A stretch of 35,889 bases of DNA from Azolla pinnata (Eukaryota > Streptophyta > Polypodiopsida > Salviniales > Salviniaceae), in NCBI GenBank assembly GCA_037176905.1, contig JBBBWG010014445.1, positions 29,051 to 64,939 on the forward strand. Direction: 5' to 3'. How positions within the stretch are numbered: the stretch's first letter is position 1; every line of letters starts with the position of its first letter. Below, piece after piece: positions 22,901 to 32,300 of the stretch. Made by a program: the position numbers and the translations under genes. A model generated the notes under the pieces. The model was given only the letters and a program-made list of their open reading frames with translations, did no database searches and had not been told where the DNA came from.

Positions 22901-25153
22901 GTGTGCCCTTTGAGGGAGGAGGAAACGCACCCCCATTACATTGGAAAAAGGAGTGCTGTGCATTCGATTCTATGCCACAATCGATCCCACAGACATGAAT
23001 GAAGAAGCGGCTCTTCTTTCTGTTTTCGGGGGCATAATACCCTCCTCCAAAGCACTCCTTTTTTCCGACATTACTTTAGAAAGGAGTGCTGTGCATTCGA
23101 TTCTATGCGGCAATCAATCCCCACAGACATGAATGAACAAGCAGCTCTTCTTTCTGTTTTCCGGGCATAATACGCTCCTCCAAAAGCACTCCTTTTTCCG
23201 GCATTACATTAGAAAGGAGTGCTGTGCATTCGATTCTATGCGGCAATCAATCCCCACAGACACGAATGAAGAAGCAGCTAGCTCTTCTTTCGGTTTTCCG
23301 CGCATAATACGCTCCTCCAAAAGCACTCCTTTTTCCGGCATTACATTAGAAAGGAGTGCTGTGCATTCGATTCTATGCGGCAATCAATCCCCACAGACAC
23401 GAATGAAGAAGCAGCTAGCTCTTCTTTCGGTTTTCCGCGCATAATACGCTCCTCCACAAGCACTCCTTTTTCCGGCATTACATTAGAAAGGAGTGCTGTG
23501 CATTCGATTCTATGTGGCAATCAATTCCACAGACACGAATGAACAAGCAGCTAGCTCTTCTTTCCTGTTTTGCCAGGCATAATACAAATCGACAGATGGA
23601 TTCCTGCTTCTTACCTTCCCTGAGATCTTCGGGATCTCGCCGAGAAGAGCGAGCAGCAGCGTGGACTTGCCGGAGCCGATGGTGCCGCAAACCGCGACCT
23701 TCTGCCCTCTGCGGACGGCGATGTTGATGTCGCGGAGCGAGGGCTTGAACGCGTGAGGGTCCCAGCTGAGGTAAGCTCGATCGACGAGGACAGCGAATTC
23801 GGATTCCCTCCCCGATCGATCCCTGCCCACGATGCTGCCGGAGAGCTCCTCCTCCTCCAGGAACTCGGAGAGCCTGCGCAGCGAGACGCGGGCCTGGATG
23901 AAGGTGGAGAGCACGTCGGGCACGCCCCGGATCGGGTCCTGGATGATGCGGAACGTGGCGAGGATGGTGAAGACGAGCGTGTAGGTGAGCTCCATGCCCA
24001 GCAGGATGCAGGCCGCGAGCACGACGGAGGTGACGATGGTGGGCATCGACCAGTAGGCGACGTTGGCGTAATTCCGCTTGGTTTGGGTCTCATACAGCCA
24101 TTTGCATTCGACGTCCCTCATCTTCTGCAGGAAGGCCATGAACTTCTCCTCCCAGGCTTGGAGCTTGATGACCTTGACGCCCGCGAGGACCTCGGAGGTG
24201 GCCCGGAGGCGCTCGTCTTGAGCCACCATGAACTCGCCCTGCGATCGCTGCATGTAGAACATGAGGGGGGTGAGGAGGAGCACGAAGAAGACGACGAGGA
24301 CGAGGCCCGGGGAAGCTGCGAGCCCGGCTATGGCGAAGAGCACGCAGAGGGCCGCGAGGGTCACGAAGGGGACGACCCAGGCCCAGTGAAGGTGCCATGC
24401 GAGCTCGCAGATCCTGTAGGAATCGACGGAGATGTAGTTCACGATCTCCCCCGCCGCGTGCCTCCTCCTCCCCGCGCTCGACAGCCGGAGCTCCTTCTCG
24501 TACACGGCCCCCATCACCGCCGCCTGCGCCTTCATCCCCAGCCTCCTCACCCCGAAGAACCAGTGGCGCTGCCCGAAGTTCTCCATGAGCTTCATCAGGC
24601 ACACCCCGAGCACGAGCAGCGCTCCCTCGTGCTCCACCACCACGTTCCCCGACGTGTAGTCCACGAAGAAGTAGAGGAAGATCGGGCCCAGCACCAGGCC
24701 CACCGCCTTCAGCAGCGCCAAGACCCCCGTCGACAGTATGTCCTTCCACAGGCAAATCGCCAGCGCTCGGGCTATGGAGCGCTTCCCCGCTCCTCCTCTC
24801 GCCTGCGATCTCCACGCTTCTTGGAACTCCCGGACCAGCCTCTCGGATCGGTCGGACGGCGGGATGGGAGGCACGTCGGACGTCTCCAGCGTCTTGGCGT
24901 TCCCCAGGCGGAGCAATGGCAGGATCCAGTGGAAGGTGAGGCGGCTGAAGAAGCCGGCGTCGACGTAGGCCACGGGGACAGGCAGGCGCCGTTTCGGCTT
25001 CGTTGTGGCGGGGCTAGAGCTAGGGTTAGGGCTAGGGTTAGGGTTAGGGTTAGGGTTAGGGTTAGGGTTAGGGTTAGGGTTAGGGTTAGGGTTAGCAGGG
25101 CGTGGAAGCAGCGGATCTGTGAGGGAGGAGGAAGAGGCGGGAGAAGGAGCCAT
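16979..25153 (-). CDS. ABC transporter subfamily C (MRP-type), ABCC8-like, lacking TMD0
   Basis: A membrane pump of the ABCC/MRP family, whose members move organic anions and glutathione conjugates, often across the tonoplast. The exons, in order, are 23615-25153, 22282-22602, 22098-22184, 21370-22008, 21107-21271, 20462-20750, 20165-20379, 19250-19555, 18998-19061, 18011-18250 and 16979-17094. All have GT-AG borders and matching phases, giving 1326 aa. TMD1 lies in exon 1. NBD1 has Walker [10 protein letters not shown] (490-498), SGGQ (581-584), Asp605 in place of the catalytic Glu, and His637. TMD2 lies in exons 4-7. NBD2 has GRTGSGKST (1113-1121), a degenerate SAGQ (1217-1220), Glu1241 and His1272. 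This asymmetry is normal for the family. The ABCC8-like call rests on remembered similarity ([27 protein letters not shown]-like). Typical plant ABCCs are about 1450-1600 aa. Here the usual N-terminal five-helix TMD0 is replaced by a short Ser/Pro/Asn-rich leader. No upstream in-frame ATG was found. Confidence 0.92.
17125..17296. repeat. Direct duplication of about 95 bp in ABCC intron 10
   Basis: The block about 17131-17200 (gactccaggagta...gtcagttgtggttt) is repeated with differences at about 17225-17294 (gacaccaagagta...gtcagttgtggttt). It lies within the 916-bp intron 17095-18010, which otherwise shows no feature. Confidence 0.7.
18340..18725 (+). repeat. Degenerate TTTAGGG-like tract in ABCC intron 9
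   Basis: About 380 bases are made of variants of the plant telomere heptamer (tttaggg, ttcaggg, tttaagg, tttgggt) running in the plus direction. No long perfect run remains. It sits inside the 747-bp intron 18251-18997. Confidence 0.75.
19730..19965 (+). repeat. Copy of the kinase-intron repeat in ABCC intron 7
   Basis: This stretch shares the ordered motifs tagctaaaaatgtc, aatggatcattaatc, tctatctttt, gtaaaactgacataatta and tcatgtttt(c) with the tandem repeat in the kinase intron (3365-4060), on the same strand. It lies inside the 609-bp ABCC intron 19556-20164. Confidence 0.6.
22720..23580. repeat. Six-copy minisatellite in ABCC intron 1, with hairpins
   Basis: The 1012-bp intron 22603-23614 is mostly a tandem array. 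The marker ggagtgctgtgcattcgatt begins at 22808, 22950, 23083, 23216, 23353 and 23490, so the period is 142, 133, 133, 137 and 137 bp. Copies 3-6 are the most alike. In them agcactccttt lies just before aaaggagtgct, an 11-bp inverted repeat with a loop of roughly 15-20 bases. The first two copies have a different left half. Confidence 0.9.
25016..25096 (-). repeat. TTAGGG hexamer tract inside ABCC exon 1, coding for Asn-Pro
   Basis: About ten consecutive ggttag hexamers, with a few variant units at the left edge, lie on the plus strand. On the coding (minus) strand they read AACCCT and so give a run of about eleven Asn-Pro dipeptides near residue 20. A 6-base period keeps the frame whatever the copy number. 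This is the vertebrate-type hexamer, not the usual plant heptamer. Confidence 0.9.
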
Positions 25154-25504
25154 GGCGTTTCTTTGGCGGGGGACCTCTGCCTGCTTGCTGCTGCTGCTGC
25201 TGCTGCTTCTCCCGCTCGTTCTGGAGGAGAGGCGGAGGAAGAAGCAGGCGATGGGAAGGCGGAACAAGGGATAAGGTGCGGGCGATGCCTCTTCTCTGTC
25301 TGTTAAAAAGCGAGGGCGGGGAGGTAATGAATGAGGGCCATAGCCAGAATGCGAGCAAGCGAGAAGCTTACCTGCCCCATGGCCCGAAGCTCGGGTACCT
25401 GAGCATTCATTGATGGAAGAGACAGGCAGAGGCAGAGAGAGAGAGAGAGAGAAGGGTGGAAAGGGCGCAGCAGAGAAGTGCAGAGAAGAAGAAGTGCAGA
25501 GAAG

Positions 25505-25548
<44 letters not shown>

Positions 25549-25640
25549 AGACGGAGGGCAGATCAGAAATAAATAACTAGGTTTCTGTAAATTGCCCGAA
25601 ATGCCCTTCGCCCGATGCATGTGTTCTGTGCATTTGTATC
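25154..25640 (-). promoter_or_regulatory. 5' leader and proximal upstream region of the ABCC gene
   Basis: It holds a (GA)n run (about 25434-25452) and a (GAC)n run (about 25508-25550). On the minus strand an ATG frame (25303-25620) is broken by a good donor, ATGGGGCAG before GTAAGC (about 25365-25380). A pyrimidine-rich acceptor candidate lies near 25220 before AACGAGC. A 5' leader intron is therefore possible. Splicing those sites does not join in frame with the ABCC ATG at 25153. Confidence 0.35.
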
Positions 25641-25659
25641 ATGGCTTCGACTGTGGACA

Positions 25660-26450
25660 TCAGGAGGACATGATGATGATGATGCTGGTGGTGGTGATGA
25701 TGGTGATGATGATGGTGGTGATATGGTGGTGATATGGTGGTGATGTGGTGGTGATGGTGGATGAAGGCGATGGTGGTGGTGATGGTGGTGATATGGTGGT
25801 GGTGATGCTTACAGTGGTGTTGGTGCTGATGTTCATGCTAGTGATGATGATGCCGGTGTCGATGCTGATGTTTGATGATGATGGAGGCGGTGGTGGTGAT
25901 GATGTTGATCTTGATGCTGATGCTGATGCTGATGTTGATGCTGATGTTGATGCTGATGTTGATGATGATGATGGTGATGGTGATGCTACTGCTGATGTTG
26001 ATGCTAATGATATTGATGATGTTGATGGTGATGGTGATGATGCTGGTGATGCCAGTGGTTGCTTGGTGGTGGTGATGCCGATGCTGCTTGTGATGCTAAC
26101 GTTGATGACGGTGGTGATGTTGATGGTGATGTTGATGTCGGCGAGCGTGGTGATGCTGATGGTGGTGATCATGATGACGGTGCGGGTAGTGGCGATGGTG
26201 CTGAAGACGGTGTCCTCAGCGGGCCATGCTGATGATGGCAACTGTGGAGATGATGACAACGATGATGATGATGTTGCTGTTGTTGTTGATGATGGTGATG
26301 ATGATGATGACAGCGGTGTTGATCACAACAATGTTGATGATGGCAACGGTCTTGATGATGGCAATGCTGATGGCGATGGTGGCGATGGTGGCAATGTTGA
26401 TGATGGGGATGATGGCGGCGGTGGTGGTGATGATGATGATGGCGGCCCGG
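25660..26450. repeat. GATGGT/GATGCT-rich simple-repeat array (first)
   Basis: About 800 bases are built from GAT, GGT, GCT and GTT triplets, with occasional single-base changes. The repeat keeps all frames fairly open, producing long Asp/Gly, Met/Val or His/Ser frames that look artefactual. A single unbroken array is not kept; short more perfect runs (gatgctgat, ggtgatatg) are nested. Confidence 0.9.
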
Positions 26451-26459
26451 GAGAATCAG

Positions 26460-27515
26460 TTCCTGGTCCGGCTGCCGAGCACAGGCGTATCGATCTCACT
26501 CCTCTTCTCCCCACGTTTCTTGCATGTCTCCCTCCGTCTGCATCTATCAGGCAAGAGCAGAAACACACATTACGAATCGTACACTCGTCTCCGCCGCAGT
26601 CTGCGCAAGGTCTACATACGTGTATGCCGATGCGCATACATACACGCACTCCGATGTATATATATATACACCCATCGTGTGTGTGTGTGTGTGTGTGTGT
26701 CGCGGTTTTTCTGGTACGGAGGGATCTTGGATACATCTGTATATGGCTTTTATACAGCACTAGAAAAGGATACGGAAACCTTTCTCTACGCTTTCTTTCT
26801 CTTCTATATTTGCACCAGCTCCGCGAGGACCACAGGCATGGACCATTGTTTTGTGGACCAAACCGACATCCGCCCTGGTCCTGGTCGGTCCCTTCCTCAG
26901 TTCTGACATATCTGGCTGATCTCTACCCGCCTCGTTGCTTCGCCAGTCTCAATGGTGTTTTATTTAGTACTTGCTTAGTTACTCGGACTAAACGCACTTT
27001 GTTGAAGTCCAGAGAGGATTAGAGGCCTCCGCTGCTTGAGATCGATCCCTCTCCTTGAATTCATTGTTTTATTACCTTCGAGTTTATCGGGAAAATTCGG
27101 CATGTACACACTTAGCTATATATGTCACATGATCTTCCGTGTTTTTTCTTCGTCTTCTGCAGACGACACTTCCCAGAACTACTCCTGCAAAACATTCTCC
27201 TTTTGTAATCGTTTGATGCCAAAAACACTCCCACACCTTCTTCTTGAGTTCTACTTGCCTTTCGATCGTGCATTGACTGAAAAGAAACTTTATAGTTAGG
27301 CACGTCTTTCAGAAAAAAGCACGATCGACCGAATAAAAAAAACCAGCTTGATCCCACGCTGAAAGCCTTACAATTCTCGCTCGATATGCCCATCATAGCT
27401 TCCGTTTCGAGTCCTGTCGAGGTAGATCCAGATCGATCAATGAGGCATTAAACATCCACGTAAGCTGCTATTCTTACCTTGTTGAAATCGACAATCTTGC
27501 AAAATGGGCGATGCG
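26460..27515. other. Spacer between the two simple-repeat arrays
   Basis: It contains a (TG)n run (about 26678-26702) preceded by a short (TA)n run, and otherwise non-repetitive sequence. I recognise no gene. The open frames here are extensions of the repeat frames. Confidence 0.45.
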
Positions 27516-27519
27516 CGAG

Positions 27520-27890
27520 GATGCTTTCACGTGCAATGGATAGAGTGATAACCTGGATCGCAGCTGTCTCGCACCGAAAGATCAATGTGTTCGATTCAGA
27601 CCATTGTTCCTCCCTAGTTTCATGTGCAATGGTGTAGCGATAACCCAGATCAACAATTATCTCATTCCGTGCGATTGGATCTATGCGATTCAAACCATGA
27701 TTCCTCTCTACTTTCACGGACAAATGGTCGAGCGATAACCCACTCAGATCACAACTACCTCATACCGTAGGATTGATTAGTTCGATCCCAAAGCCTCATT
27801 CCTCTCTTTTGCGTGCAACGGTCAAGTGATAACCCACACAAATCACAATTATCTCATACTGTAAGATCGATTTGCTTGATTTTGATAGAC
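27520..27890 (+). repeat. Four-copy tandem repeat of about 94 bp with tRNA-like boxes
   Basis: The marker gtgcaa(t/c)gg, or its variant ggacaaatgg, starts near 27531, 27624, 27718 and 27813. Each copy then has (g/a)gcgataaccca-like sequence, a variable middle with atctcatacc, and a (g/t)ttcgat(t/c)c block. In copies 1 and 3 that block (gttcgattc, gttcgatcc) fits the RNA polymerase III B-box GWTCRANNC, and tggtcgagcgat resembles an A-box. The unit looks SINE- or tRNA-derived. No canonical tRNA cloverleaf was confirmed. Confidence 0.6.
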
Positions 27891-28129
27891 CCACTGGCTC
27901 ATTGTGAGAACCCCATCTCATTATCAAGTACGATCATCCGAATGCCAAAGGGGATGGATCGACGGGCCGGGATGGGACTGGGGCAAGATTTAGAAAGGCA
28001 GGTCAGAGATCGGAGCGATACGGTGGCAAGGAGAAGGCAGCCATGGCAAATCATACAGACAAATGTCTTGATTGGAGAGAAGCGGTTCAAATCACGATCA
28101 TGGTTATTCAGACGGTCTAGATGCCAATG

Positions 28130-28373
28130 ATCGTGACGGTGGTGATGCACGATGTTGTTGTTGATGACGATGATGGTGGTAATGATGGTGGTGGTCATGG
28201 TGGTCATGGTGGTCATGGGGTGGTGATGGTGGTGATGGTGGTCATGGGGTGGTGATGCATGACAATGGTGATGATGGTGGTGGTGGTGGTGGTGGTGGTG
28301 GTGATGATGATGGTGGTGGTGGTGGTGGTGGTGGTGGTGGTGGTGATGATGATGATGATGGTGGTGATAGTGG

Positions 28374-28404
<31 letters not shown>

Positions 28405-28995
28405 GGTGGTGGTGATGATGATGATGGTGACGGTGGTGCTGATGATGATGGTGATGGTGCTGCTGATGATGGTGATGGTGCTGCTGATGATGGTGATGAT
28501 GGTGACAGTGATGATGATGATCATGATGACGATCATGGTGATGGTGGTGATGATGATGACAATCATGGTGATGGTGGTGATGATGATGACGGTCATGGTG
28601 ATGGTGGTGATGATGATGGTGGTGATGATGGTGACGGTGATGATGATGACGGTACTGGTGGTGATGATGACGGTCATGGTGATGGTGGTGATGATGATGG
28701 TGGTGATGATGGTGACGATGATGATGATGGCACGTGGTGGTGATGATGACGGTCATGGTGATGGTGGTGATGGTGATGATGATGGTGATGATACTGACGG
28801 TGATGATGATGACGGTCATGGTGATGGTGGTGATGATGATGACGATCATGGTGATGATGACGACTGCAGTGGTGGTGATGATGACGGTGGTGGTGATGAT
28901 GACGTCATCATGGTGATGGTGGTGATGGTGATGATGGTGATGATGTGGTGATGGTGGTGATCTCATGGTGGTGACGATGATGATGGTGACGAGGG
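28130..28995. repeat. GATGGTGGT simple-repeat array (second)
   Basis: About 860 bases are made almost wholly of GGT, GAT and GAC triplets, including uninterrupted GGT runs (about 28277-28345). Higher-order units such as gacggtcatggtgatggtgg recur near 28590, 28669, 28748 and 28811. The GGT runs on the plus strand could form two-tier G-quadruplexes. The opposite strand gives a long His-rich frame that I do not accept as a gene. Confidence 0.9.
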
Positions 28996-28999
28996 TTCC

Positions 29000-29265
29000 T
29001 GAAGCGGGACCCATTTCACACAGCTCTTCATTTTGACTCGATCTCGATCTTCTTCTTCTTCTGCTGCTGCTGCCGCTGCTGCTTCTTCCGACGCCATTGC
29101 CGGCCTCCACACACAGACACACTCGGAGGGCTCCCCTTTCATGAAGCCCCCCGATCAAACTCTATCTCCCTAGATCAGTGCTTCGTAGAACATGGAAGAA
29201 GGAAGACGGGGAGAGGAGGGAATAGTGCCGAGGCATGGGTAGATAATCTCCCTCCCCCAAAACTC

Positions 29266-29297
<32 letters not shown>

Positions 29298-29350
29298 CCT
29301 CTCTCTTTCCTTCTTTCTTTCGAGTTTGGACGTGCACCTACGGTGGAATT
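29000..29350 (+). promoter_or_regulatory. Proximal upstream region and 5' leader of the G-beta gene
   Basis: It holds CTT/CTG triplet runs (about 29047-29085) and a (GTCT)n run (about 29272-29296) ending some 55 nucleotides before the G-beta ATG. A tiny upstream ORF (ATGGGTAGATAA) begins near 29235. No clear TATA box was identified. Confidence 0.35.
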
Positions 29351-32300
29351 ATGCCTCTGTCAGAACTCGGGGAGAGGCTCTCTCAGGCCAATTCTCAGGT
29401 CAATTCTCTGAAGGAGAACCTGCAGCGGAGGAGGACTCAGCTCGTGGATTTAGACGGTTAGTATTCATCTTGCTTCCTTCCCCCTTTTGCTCTGGTCTGG
29501 TTCCTTTTTGTGTTCCCATTTCGTTACCAATATGTACACAATGCCAGCCTTTGTTTTACTCCCTGGAAATCCTCACATCTTACCATGCTTTCGTTGCCGC
29601 CGACTGTTTTGAATTTCCTGTGTAGTTTCTTCGTACGCCGAGCAGAATGGGATCTCCACCGTGCAGTTTCAACCCAAAGATCTCGTCTGCTGCAGAACCT
29701 TGCAGGGCCATACGGGAAAGGTATGAAACCCTAACGAATTCGCATGTGTGAAGGTGATTATCCGTTTCCCAATCTTTTTCGCTTTTCTTGTTCGAGATCA
29801 TCAAATGCATGTAAAGAGATGTCGACTTATTACTATTGATGGGAAGCCACTAGAGTGTGGCAAATGGGATGCAGAAGGAGAAGCATTTTACCAGAAAGTA
29901 GAGTTGGTAGAACTTATGCAGCTCATGCATTTTTGGTTGCTAGACGAGTGGCTAGTGACGACATGCAATCTAAAATCCATATCTATGTGTATATATGGAT
30001 GTATATGCCCCTAAATAGGTCACGGTGCATTAATAGCTGATGATGGGAGTGATGGATTAGGGTAGAATTTACACATAATCTGTCTTTTGAGTTCAGCTGT
30101 CTACCCATAAAGGCCTAAGAGAACGATTTGCATATTTCTCCGTCCTTTTGAACAACCTGGCAGTGATATGTGATCAGGTGCATCCCCATGATTTTTTTCT
30201 TGTTAGATTCCTAACATGCTAAGCCGCAATTTCAAATTCTCAATATCCTTATTAGAGTTGACTATGAGTGTCTAAACAAGCCATCATCAATCTACCTCTA
30301 GCTCAATAGATATCTCAAGTAGCACGTCCACATTTCATCTCTTGAGGCGTTTGCATACATTGTAAATCCCACTAGAAGCAACGTTTCTCTTTGTTATTGC
30401 TATAAAAGGTGACTCCATGTCCTTAACTTTCATCATGTAGGTTGAGTTCAAACTATGGATTATGAACAGAAAAATCAATAGATAGGCTTTTGCATCGTCC
30501 TAGAAAAGTCAGATATGACCTGTGAGATCAAAACTGGAACATTTTCATGCAGTAGAAACGGAAATGTGCTCAGCCTCTTTGTTCCTCAATGCCTTTTAAC
30601 AAAGAGATTTTGCCAATGCAATTTTCTGATATTGTGGAAAATGTGGGGAAGCAGACACAGCCTTATACTTTTCTGTGGATATGCACATCTCTTTAAATAA
30701 TTCTCTTGGACAGATTTGGGAAAAGTTTTGGGCATCCAGACAAATTTGACCCCTTTCAGGCCTTTCATGGTGAGATACCCTTGGCTTCCCCATTTTACAT
30801 GTTTGAGTGGCCTAAACATACTCACATCCCTGATAAGCTTTGTAAGGACATTGGCCATAGTGAAAAATTCTGAGATTGAGCTTTATAATTGCAATGCACG
30901 GTTCATTGTGTGTAGCTCTGGTATTCTTTGTGGCGCCTCTCAGAGCTCTTCGAAAAAACTTGTTGCTCCACTCGGATTTCTACCAAGCAATGAATAACTA
31001 TATAGTGAGGAAGACATTCATCAATATTTCCTCCAAACCCTGCCGTTTTGCCATTCTCAGTTAAAAACTTCCTTTTTTGAAGAATTTTACTATCAACCTC
31101 ATAAGTTTCTGGGGATCTCCAGAATATCTAGATATCAAAGTTTTTTATGTTTCTATTTTTACTGCTCATGTTACCTTCTCATCAAATGCTTTGTTTGTTT
31201 TATGCATGTCTAGGTTAGTAATTGATGAGGGAACCACAGTTGAAGTTCAATGCTTTTTCTTGTTGCAGATATACTCGATGGATTGGTCAAGAACAAAGGA
31301 CCGAATCGTGAGTGCATCCCAAGATGGCCATCTAATTGTGTGGAACGCATTAACAAGCCAAAAGACACACGCAATCAAACTAGTTTGTTCGTGGGTGATT
31401 GCATGCGCCTTTTCTTCTAATGCCCATATAGTAGCTTGTGGAGGCTTAGACAGCGTCTGTTCTGTGTATACATTGAATTCCCAGTATGATCAAGAGATTC
31501 CTGATCCGAAGGTCCTAAGTGGACATAAAGGTTATATTTCTTGCTGCAAGTTTGTACCCAATAATGATGCACAGATTATTACCAGCTCTGGGGATCGCAC
31601 CTGTGCATTGTGGGAATCAGAAAGCTGTCAAAAAATCTCTGTTTTTGGTGGAGATGCATCATCTGGTCACCGTGGTGATGTGCTAAGGTATTCTCTTCTG
31701 ACAAGACGCTATTGATTGCAATTTTGCATGTGAAACGAAACTTGTATTTGCCTGGAAAGTAAAGAAAAACTTGGTTATTTCATAAATTTTCCATAAAATA
31801 ATCTCTTGTCCCTGGTACTTTCAAAGTTCTCAAAGCATCTACGTCTGTGTACTGTTGGCTCAAGAATTTTATATAGATGTAGCACCCATTCTGGTGCTGG
31901 CTTTGTTCTAGAAAGAAGTAAGGATAATTTTGGCTGATAAGGGAGACCATGGTTGCAGGTGAAAAGAAAAGGAAGAGAGAAGTTATATAAACATCTTTTA
32001 CGAGGCCAAAATGGTCAATACGACCAGATGAGAAACTACATTACCTTTGAGAACAACAAACCAAAGTGTGTAAGTAGGAATAAAGTAAAGTAAAACTTTA
32101 AGTGACAAGAATCCTGGTATCCAAACTTCAAGTTTTACAACTCTTAGATAATGAAATTTGTTTTTGAAAGACCTCCAACATGAGCCAATCTAACAGGGAA
32201 AGATCCTTTGATTTTATATTAGCTTACCTGTCGTAATTTCTTTGCTCGATTAGGATCTCTCTTGTTTAGGTCTTGGTTGAATTAGGTGAAAGAACCAAAA

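Noticed and set aside
22720-23580. CRISPR-like array
   Set aside because: The repeats are 133-142 bp units with no short-repeat/unique-spacer pattern, and they lie in a plant intron.
25016-25096. Chromosome end (telomere)
   Set aside because: The tract is short, internal and in frame within a coding exon, with normal genes on both sides.
23753-25306. Open frame of 517 codons on the plus strand opposite ABCC exon 1
   Set aside because: It is the antisense shadow of a GC-rich exon. Its product is a Glu/His/Arg-rich string without domains, while the minus strand gives clear ABCC motifs.
25745-27022. Open frame of 425 codons rich in Asp, Val, Met and Gly
   Set aside because: It is a product of the GAT/GGT simple repeat, which keeps frames open. 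There is no domain and no coding-like composition outside the repeat.
27899-29158. Open frame of 419 codons with very long histidine runs on the minus strand
   Set aside because: It arises from the second GAT/GGT array. The flanking parts have no recognisable protein motif.
25154-29350. Shared bidirectional promoter for the ABCC and G-beta genes
   Set aside because: The two starts are 4.2 kb apart and separated by repeat arrays, too far for a classic shared promoter.
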